Assembly (NCBI RefSeq): GCF_029265695.1
Contig: NZ_JAJUHW010000028.1
Location: 1 to 39,322 of the forward strand
Direction: 5' to 3'
DNA length: 39,322 nucleotides
DNA from: Gracilinema caldarium
GTDB lineage: Bacteria; Spirochaetota; Spirochaetia; Treponematales; Breznakiellaceae
Positions 34,210-39,322 of the stretch are shown one piece after another (positions within the stretch are counted from its first letter, which is position 1; each line of letters begins with the position of its first letter). A program made the position numbers and the translations under genes. The notes below the pieces were generated by a model. The model had not been told where the DNA came from and searched no databases. It saw nothing but the letters and a program-made list of their open reading frames with translations.

Positions 34210-34857
34210 ATGCGAAAACGATACCATTTCATCAATATTGTCGCTCTTTTTATACTATTGTTCGTCACTTCTCGTATTTCCTTGTATGCCCAGGAAAAAC
34301 CGGATGCACTCCAGGAGTACCGTAATGGCAGGTATGACACTGCCATTGAAATCTGCAAGGCAGAAATCCAGCAAAATCCAGCTAATTTGGAATCCTATGT
34401 GGTGATGAGCTGGAGCCTTGTTAAGCTTGCCCGGTATGATGAGGCCCTTGTTTATGCTAAAAAGGGGCTTGAGCTTAACCGCTACGATGTACGGATTATT
34501 GAAATCCTGGGGGAGATAGCCTATTACCAGGGCAGAAACAACGAGGCAATTCGCCTGTTCCAACAGTATATAACCTTTGCGCCAGAGGGCAGCCGCATCG
34601 ATGTGGTCTATTATTTCTTAGGTGAACTTTATATCCGGCTGGGCCGGTACCGGCATGCGGATATTGCCCTGAGTACCGCGGTCCGTTTTGTTTCGGGGAA
34701 TGCCCTGTGGTGGAACCGCTTGGGTTTTGCCCGGGAAAATGCAGGAGAAATCCGAAATGCCATGACTGCCTATGAAAAAGCCCTGTCTTTGAATCCTAAC
34801 CTGGCAGACGCACAGCGGGGGCTTGAGCGGTGCAGGCAAAGCCTTGCAGGCCGGTAG
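34210..34857 (+). CDS. Exported tetratricopeptide-repeat protein
   Basis: A 215-residue periplasmic protein. The signal peptide (FINIVALFILLFVTSRISLY, cleavage near AQ/EK, residue about 28) is followed by about five TPR units: LQEYRNGRYDTAIEICKAEI, SYVVMSWSLVKLARYDEALV, ILGEIAYYQGRNNEAIRLFQ, FLGELYIRLGRYRHADIALS and RLGFARENAGEIRNAMTAYE. No lipobox cysteine. It lies 11 bases after bactofilin and three bases before mtaB. It may be a periplasmic scaffold in envelope or shape functions with bactofilin, inferred only from adjacency. Confidence 0.87.
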   Translation: MRKRYHFINIVALFILLFVTSRISLYAQEKPDALQEYRNGRYDTAIEICKAEIQQNPANLESYVVMSWSLVKLARYDEALVYAKKGLELNRYDVRIIEILGEIAYYQGRNNEAIRLFQQYITFAPEGSRIDVVYYFLGELYIRLGRYRHADIALSTAVRFVSGNALWWNRLGFARENAGEIRNAMTAYEKALSLNPNLADAQRGLERCRQSLAGR

Positions 34858-34860
34858 TAC

Positions 34861-36264
34861 ATGCTCAGTGTTTCCCTTCACACCCTGGGCTGCAAGCTGA
34901 ACCAGCTTGAAACCGAATCGATCGCCGAAGCTTTTAAAAAAGAAGGCTTTGCCCTGGTCGATTGGGGCTGCCAGGCGGACATTTATATCATCAATACCTG
35001 TACGGTTACTTCAAAGGCAGAACAAAAGGCCCGCCGGATGATCCGCAAGACCCTGCGGGATAATCCTGCGGCCTGTCTCATCGCTACCGGCTGTTATGCC
35101 CAGCTCGAAGGGCCTGCTCTTAAAGAACTGTCCCCCGATGGCAGGATTTTTGTTGTTGCGGGGGACCTTAAATCGGTACTGCTTGACCTGCCTGGGTACC
35201 TCATGGACCAGGCTTGCACTTCGGTGGACGTCATTCCGCTCTTGCACCGCTGGATGCAGGATAAACTGCAGACCGGAATGCCGCAAGCCGGAATGCCGCA
35301 GGCCGATCCTTTCCGTTTTGACGTACAGGACTACACTTACCATTCCCGGGCTTTTCTTAAAATTCAAGACGGCTGCAACAATAACTGCGCCTTCTGCCGG
35401 GTCCGCCTTGCCCGGGGCCGCAGCGTGAGCCTTGCCGCTCCGCTTGTCCTTGAACGGCTTAAGCAGCTTGAAGTCCATGGTTTTGCCGAAGCGGTCCTTA
35501 CGGGGGTGAACCTGAACCAATACCGGGACGGCGCGATGGATTTTACCGGCCTTCTTGAATACCTGCTTGCGGGGACAAGCCGCATTGCCCTCCGTATTTC
35601 CAGCACCGAGCCAGAGGGGGTTGATGAACGGTTCGCCCAAATTTTTGCTGATCCGAGAATTCGGCCCCATATACATCTTTCGGTACAGTCCGGGAGCAAT
35701 GAGGTTTTACGCCGGATGCGGCGCCGGTACACCGCAGAAAAGGTGCGGGAAGCCGCCGAGCTTTTAAGAAAAGTAAAGGATGACCCCTTTATCGCCTGCG
35801 ATATCATTACCGGCTTTCCCGGCGAGACAGAAAGCGATTTTGAAGCCACCTATGGGCTGTGCAAAGATATTGATTTTGCCTGGATCCACGCCTTTCCCTA
35901 TTCGCCAAGACCGGGAACAGAAGCCTATGCCATGGAGGGCAGGGTGAGCGAAACCGTATCCGGTAAACGGCTGGAACGTCTTTTAACTCTGGCGGAACAG
36001 GGAAAACAGGCCTATGTGGTCCGCTGGATAGGCCGGAGGGTACAGGCTGTGGTCGAGCAGCACCGCGATGGAGCAGGGCTGGTAGCGGTAACAGAAAACT
36101 ATCTTAAGGCCCAGCTCTTGCTAGGGCCCGATTCGGTGCCCCCGAAAGGGAAAAGCGCCCTTACCTGTGTTTTGGTAGCCCCCGCGGAAAAAAACACACA
36201 ACAAAATGCGGAGGAAGCCGAATCGGGGTTTGATGTTATTGCCCGGCTTATCGAGCCCCTTTGA
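34861..36264 (+). CDS. mtaB: tRNA (N6-threonylcarbamoyladenosine) methylthiotransferase
   Basis: Radical-SAM enzyme converting t6A37 to ms2t6A37 in tRNAs reading ANN codons. The 467 residues include the N-terminal UPF0004 domain with C11 (HTLGCKLNQLE, the MtaB hallmark), C47 and C78, the radical-SAM triad C172/C176/C179 in GCNNNCAFCRVRLARGR, and GVNLNQY, ISSTEPEGVDE and DIITGFPGETESDFE blocks. A C-terminal TRAM-like domain follows. Between the two domains is a local 15-base tandem duplication (35275-35304) encoding GMPQA twice. The paralogue MiaB is encoded at 17590-18918. It ends the tyrA-bactofilin-TPR operon. Confidence 0.94.
   Translation: MLSVSLHTLGCKLNQLETESIAEAFKKEGFALVDWGCQADIYIINTCTVTSKAEQKARRMIRKTLRDNPAACLIATGCYAQLEGPALKELSPDGRIFVVAGDLKSVLLDLPGYLMDQACTSVDVIPLLHRWMQDKLQTGMPQAGMPQADPFRFDVQDYTYHSRAFLKIQDGCNNNCAFCRVRLARGRSVSLAAPLVLERLKQLEVHGFAEAVLTGVNLNQYRDGAMDFTGLLEYLLAGTSRIALRISSTEPEGVDERFAQIFADPRIRPHIHLSVQSGSNEVLRRMRRRYTAEKVREAAELLRKVKDDPFIACDIITGFPGETESDFEATYGLCKDIDFAWIHAFPYSPRPGTEAYAMEGRVSETVSGKRLERLLTLAEQGKQAYVVRWIGRRVQAVVEQHRDGAGLVAVTENYLKAQLLLGPDSVPPKGKSALTCVLVAPAEKNTQQNAEEAESGFDVIARLIEPL
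35275..35304 (+). repeat. 15-base tandem duplication inside mtaB
   Basis: GGAATGCCGCAAGCC is followed immediately by GGAATGCCGCAGGCC, differing at one base and encoding GMPQA-GMPQA (residues 139-148) in the loop before the radical-SAM domain. In frame, so tolerated. Confidence 0.9.
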
Positions 36265-36333
36265 ACTGTTTGAGCTCCCTGCCGGTGAGGACAATAATGA
36301 AAAAAATTGTCACACTTGCTGCATATCCCCCCC

Positions 36334-36361
36334 TCGAATTTGCTTAAGCGAGTGCTATACT
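36334..36361 (+). promoter_or_regulatory. Candidate promoter of the lipoprotein/FadL-like cluster
   Basis: TCGAAT (36334-36339), 16-base spacer and TATACT (36356-36361) upstream of the lipoprotein gene. An eight-base palindrome GCTTAAGC (36342-36349) lies in the spacer and could be an operator. The -35 is weak. Confidence 0.35.
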
Positions 36362-36394
36362 ATGAGTGAGATATATTTTTTTTGGAGGATTTTG

Positions 36395-37291
36395 ATGAAG
36401 AGATCCTGGCGGTTGTTTTTTAGCTCAGCAGTAATACTTACTGTGCTGGGCCTTGGTTCCTGCGACCTCTTGTACAGCGGGAAAAACCTTTTTTCGGCCT
36501 TGGACGGACCAGATGTGAGCGCCCTTAAGAGCGCCACCAGCACAAGTTTGATAGATGCCCTCTTGGCTGAACAGGACGGAGAATCCGGAACATTCGGCGA
36601 TACCTTTGTGGAGAAAATAACCGCAGACCCCGAGGCGGTGGATACTATTTATTCGAACTTGGAAGACATTTTTACCAACAGCAATACGTATGATCCTGAT
36701 ACCAGGGTCGATGCGGCATCTCTTGCGGCGGAACTTATCCTAGCCACCTCTGACACCGCAGGCGCGGTAATAGACAACGTGGTGAGCGCCATCGTGTCTC
36801 TCTCAAGCGACCCGGAGAATACCGATTTTACCGCCGATGAGCTTGCAGTAGCCCTTTTAAGCAGCATCGCGCCGAGCCGGGAGGCCTTTATTGCCCTGGC
36901 CACCGACCTGGACCGTATCGCTTCCGCCTATGACGCCCTGGGTTCTGCCCTTGTTGATGGCGGCAACACGGCCCTGGACGCCGGCGACGGCCAGACGGCC
37001 CTCATCGCCTTTACCCTCTCGGCTATAGTAGATGCGGTGCAGGTGAATAGTGGTGAAAACCCCGCCGAAAAACTCTACGACCAGCTTATCGGCCCGGCCC
37101 TGCGAGGTGAAGAAATAACTGCAGATATAATAAATAATTTGTTTAGTACATCTATTATTACTCCAAATGGCGCAGATAACCTCCAGAATGCCCTTGATAG
37201 CGTGCTTCAGCCCAATACTGGTTCTGCTCGCGATAAGCTTTACACCGCCACCGGCATAGCATCGCTCATCAATTTACTGGGAGGAAACTAA
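36395..37291 (+). CDS. Hypothetical lipoprotein, helical
   Basis: A 298-residue lipoprotein. The signal peptide MKRSWRLFFSSAVILTVLGL ends at lipobox LGSC with C23. The mature part is acidic, Ala/Ser/Thr/Leu-rich and mostly helical (AASLAAELILATSDTAGAVI, FTADELAVALLSSIAPSREA, DLDRIASAYDALGSALVDGG). The open frame begins 63 codons upstream inside mtaB, but GGAGGA seven bases before the ATG at 36395 and the signal peptide set the start. It is one base from the downstream barrel gene, and a similar lipoprotein follows that, so the trio probably acts together at the outer membrane. No known family recognised. Confidence 0.87.
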   Translation: MKRSWRLFFSSAVILTVLGLGSCDLLYSGKNLFSALDGPDVSALKSATSTSLIDALLAEQDGESGTFGDTFVEKITADPEAVDTIYSNLEDIFTNSNTYDPDTRVDAASLAAELILATSDTAGAVIDNVVSAIVSLSSDPENTDFTADELAVALLSSIAPSREAFIALATDLDRIASAYDALGSALVDGGNTALDAGDGQTALIAFTLSAIVDAVQVNSGENPAEKLYDQLIGPALRGEEITADIINNLFSTSIITPNGADNLQNALDSVLQPNTGSARDKLYTATGIASLINLLGGN

Positions 37292-37292
37292 C

Positions 37293-38510
37293 ATGAAGTT
37301 CACTATAAAAGCTTCTTTTTTCGCAGCCCTTTTCTTTTTTGCGGGCAGCCTTGGTTTCCTTTCCGCAGAAGACATCCTTATGGCTCCCTTTGCACCCCGG
37401 AGCGCTACCATTTTAGCCCAGGGCGGCTCCTTTACCGCCGTAGCCCGGGGCTATGAGGCCCTTTTTACTAACCCGGCGGCCTTTGCCTGTTCCCGCGGCA
37501 GCCTTACCCTTATGATTAATCCCTGGGTATACGGGAACCCCCGGGACCTTCTTATTTCCGCGGGCGCCCTGGAACCCCCGGCGGATTATACGGGTCCCAC
37601 AACAACCTTTGACGATACAACAGGTCTTACTGACTACCTCGCCTATGCATCCAAGGGCGGCTTTGGCGGCGGCAGCAGTTTCGGTATCGGCTGGGTCGGC
37701 CGGGGCCTGGGCCTGGGAATAGTGTCATCCACGGATCTTTTTGCCGCTGGCAGCCCCTTCCCCGGTGGCGTAAAGGGCTATTTCCAAAGCGATTTTGCCC
37801 TAGTCGGCGGCCTTGGGTTTACCCTCATCGATTCAAAATTGATGCGACTTACCGTTGGCGCTGACCTGCGGCCCACGATTCGCTTTTACAGTCCCCTCAC
37901 GGCAAACACGATTCTGGATATGATTGCCGGTTCCAATTCGAGCGGAACCGATAACCCGCTTAACAATTCTATTATGTACAGCGGTTCTGCCCTGGCTATC
38001 GATGCGGGTCTCCAGCTTGCCCTTTTTGAAAATCTTTTCTTTGGGCTTTCTGTCCGGGATCTCTTTAATACCCGCTACGATATGTCCCAGTATCCCTTAG
38101 GTGATTGGCTCGATGAACTGCAATCAAGCGGTATCCCTTCCGACGGTGCTTCTGTGTCCGACATTTATCAGGTACCCATGAATATCAGCGCAGGTATAGG
38201 CTACCATATTAATATGGGGGCCCTCTCATGGCTCTTCGATCCGACGGTACACCTGGAACTGGCGGATCCCCTCGGAGTTATCCGAGATAATAGATCCCCC
38301 TGGGCGCTGCTCCATATGGGTATGGAAACAAAGGTACTCCGTTTTATCAGCCTCCGGGCAGGCCTAAATCAGGGTTACCTCACCGCTGGGGCGGGGGTAA
38401 AACTCCTCTTTATAGATCTGAACGTGGCCGCCTTTACCCGGGAACTGGGTAAATATGCGGGAGATCAGGCTTCCAGCGGTTTTGCTTTGGAAGCGGCCCT
38501 GAGATTTTAA
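37293..38510 (+). CDS. FadL/UPF0164-like outer-membrane barrel protein
   Basis: A 405-residue exported protein with signal peptide (FFAALFFFAGSLGFLSAEDI, cleavage near residue 25). The mature N-terminus APRSATILAQGGSFTAVARG, then YEALFTNPAAFACSRGSLTL, matches the FadL/PorV-like pattern in which a conserved NPA follows the first strands. In Treponema this type is the UPF0164 family. Many Gly-rich amphipathic strands follow (GLGFTLIDSKLMRLTVGADL, FISLRAGLNQGYLTAGAGVK), and it ends in the barrel-type GFALEAALRF. Likely an outer-membrane channel for hydrophobic compounds. GGAGG site in the end of the preceding lipoprotein gene; one-base gap implies coupling. Confidence 0.85.
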   Translation: MKFTIKASFFAALFFFAGSLGFLSAEDILMAPFAPRSATILAQGGSFTAVARGYEALFTNPAAFACSRGSLTLMINPWVYGNPRDLLISAGALEPPADYTGPTTTFDDTTGLTDYLAYASKGGFGGGSSFGIGWVGRGLGLGIVSSTDLFAAGSPFPGGVKGYFQSDFALVGGLGFTLIDSKLMRLTVGADLRPTIRFYSPLTANTILDMIAGSNSSGTDNPLNNSIMYSGSALAIDAGLQLALFENLFFGLSVRDLFNTRYDMSQYPLGDWLDELQSSGIPSDGASVSDIYQVPMNISAGIGYHINMGALSWLFDPTVHLELADPLGVIRDNRSPWALLHMGMETKVLRFISLRAGLNQGYLTAGAGVKLLFIDLNVAAFTRELGKYAGDQASSGFALEAALRF

Positions 38511-38559
38511 TAGTTGAGGTTCGTCCTATAGGTGGTTTAGTTAAGGGAGGTTGTGCGGT

Positions 38560-39322
38560 ATGGCAAAAAAAAGGCACAGACTTATAGAGGAGAGGCGTTT
38601 TATTCGGCCCCTGAGGGGCGTTCTGCCCATGGTGCTGCTGCTTGTGCTCCCCTTGTCATTCTCGCTGGGGTCCTGCAGGCAGTTTTTTACGACAAGCCTT
38701 GCGTCCTGGGCAGCCCGGGATCCAGCTTCTCTTATACCGCCGGTTACGGCGAGCAATATTGATGACCTGCTTGCCCAATCTGCCAATAGCCCCGCCCAGT
38801 CCCTAGCTCTTTTGGATAGTATCGCCGATGCATTGGCCACGGCTTCCGCTTCGGACGCGGCGGTATTGCAGGCCGCAGCCCTCCAGGCCGCAAGCAACGC
38901 GAGCGGGGTCGCCACATCCGTGCTTTCCAACGCGGGCACCATGCTCGAAACACTGCAGGGTAGCGGTGATATTATACCCGTCATCTCCGATGCCATTACG
39001 GATCTTACCAATCTCGCACCTTCAGCGGAATTGCTGGCCGCCATATTACCAGCTCCTACTGATACAACCGCCTTTAATGCCTTTGTAGACCAGGCAAGCC
39101 CAGAGGAACTTGCCATGGCGGCCGTTGTACTCCTTGCCGCAGAGGCTCAGGCTTCCGGTAGTGTGGAAAACTATATCTCTACTTTTGATCCATCTAATCC
39201 AGCTTCTGAAGCTGAGACACTTGCCGTAGCCCTCGCGGAAGCTGCTGCAACAGCCTACGCCACGTCTGGCGGCACCGGCCCCTTGGCGGACATACTGGCG
39301 GGTCTCAACTTAACCACAACAC
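38560..39322 (+). CDS. Ala-rich lipoprotein, truncated by the window edge
   Basis: An ATG at 38560 with GGAGG ten bases upstream opens a frame that stays open to the window end (254 codons visible). The signal region has a long charged n-segment (MAKKRHRLIEERRFIRPLRG), a hydrophobic core and lipobox LGSC with C39. The mature part is Ala/Ser-rich and helical (LLDSIADALATASASDAAVL, QAAALQAASNASGVATSVLS). The composition and a shared pattern (EELAMAAVVLLAA here, DELAVALLSSIA in the lipoprotein at 36395) suggest the two are distant paralogues flanking the FadL-like gene. Function unknown. Confidence 0.85.
   Translation, partial: MAKKRHRLIEERRFIRPLRGVLPMVLLLVLPLSFSLGSCRQFFTTSLASWAARDPASLIPPVTASNIDDLLAQSANSPAQSLALLDSIADALATASASDAAVLQAAALQAASNASGVATSVLSNAGTMLETLQGSGDIIPVISDAITDLTNLAPSAELLAAILPAPTDTTAFNAFVDQASPEELAMAAVVLLAAEAQASGSVENYISTFDPSNPASEAETLAVALAEAAATAYATSGGTGPLADILAGLNLTTT

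Noticed and set aside
36206..36394. N-terminal extension of the first right-end lipoprotein
   Set aside because: It overlaps the end of mtaB and would bury the lipobox signal peptide; the ATG at 36395 has a good ribosome-binding site.
38541..39116. A 191-codon minus-strand frame near the right edge
   Set aside because: It overlaps the plus-strand lipoprotein frame, which has a ribosome-binding site, signal peptide and lipobox and stays open to the window edge.
1..39322. CRISPR arrays, tRNA/rRNA genes, insertion sequences, prophage or integrase genes
   Set aside because: I looked for spaced repeats, tRNA-like cloverleaf segments and transposase motifs in the gaps and found none; gaps are short and explained by promoters, ribosome-binding sites or terminators.

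Overview
The window looks like a chromosomal segment of a spirochaete from the Treponema clade. The strongest markers are a full-length cytoplasmic filament protein CfpA (681 aa) and a neighbourhood that, as I recall it, mirrors T. pallidum: a Tp0751 (pallilysin)-like and Tp0750 (vWA)-like pair on one side of cfpA, Tp0747- and Tp0746 (PPDK)-like genes on the other, and pta followed by a TPR gene (Tp0094/Tp0095 order). Base composition is near half G+C. A complete L-rhamnose uptake operon, folD/folE2 and a prephenate dehydrogenase-like gene suggest a free-living or gut treponeme rather than the host-restricted syphilis agent. I cannot name the species.

Left part (1-15273, all minus strand). 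A run starting from a good promoter at about 15305-15333 encodes an outer-membrane protein, a lipoprotein, a RarA ATPase fused to an extra C-terminal domain, and a YesM/YesN-type two-component system. Downstream comes the rhamnose operon: binding protein, ATPase, two permeases, mutarotase, class II aldolase and isomerase, then the first 36 codons of another gene. The operon has its own promoter, a pair of direct repeats upstream that could be the operator for the AraC-type response regulator, and a hairpin plus T-tract after the binding-protein gene that probably lowers transcription of the membrane components.

Middle (15550-29926). A plus-strand operon holds folD, folE2, a small glycine-rich membrane protein, miaB, a two-TM LapA-like protein and a SPOR-domain protein. 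It converges on a minus-strand operon encoding a secreted vWA protein, an NrnA-type DHH phosphoesterase and a Tp0751-like protein. Divergent from that lies cfpA, closed by a strong terminator, then a protein with an HPr-like C-terminal domain and a PPDK-like protein. The PPDK-like protein keeps its phosphohistidine and PEP sites but has lost the recognisable ATP-site residues. This three-gene block is the most interesting part of the window.

Right part (29281-39322). A shared bidirectional terminator separates the PPDK-like gene from the minus-strand operon pta - TPR protein - hypothetical. Divergent from pta is a plus-strand operon of tyrA-like, bactofilin, TPR protein and mtaB. The window ends with an exported-protein cluster: lipoprotein, FadL/UPF0164-like barrel, and a second, truncated lipoprotein running off the edge.

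Genes are densely packed, with many 1-17 base overlaps. I saw no tRNA, rRNA, CRISPR array, transposase or phage gene, and no gene-free stretch above 300 bases.
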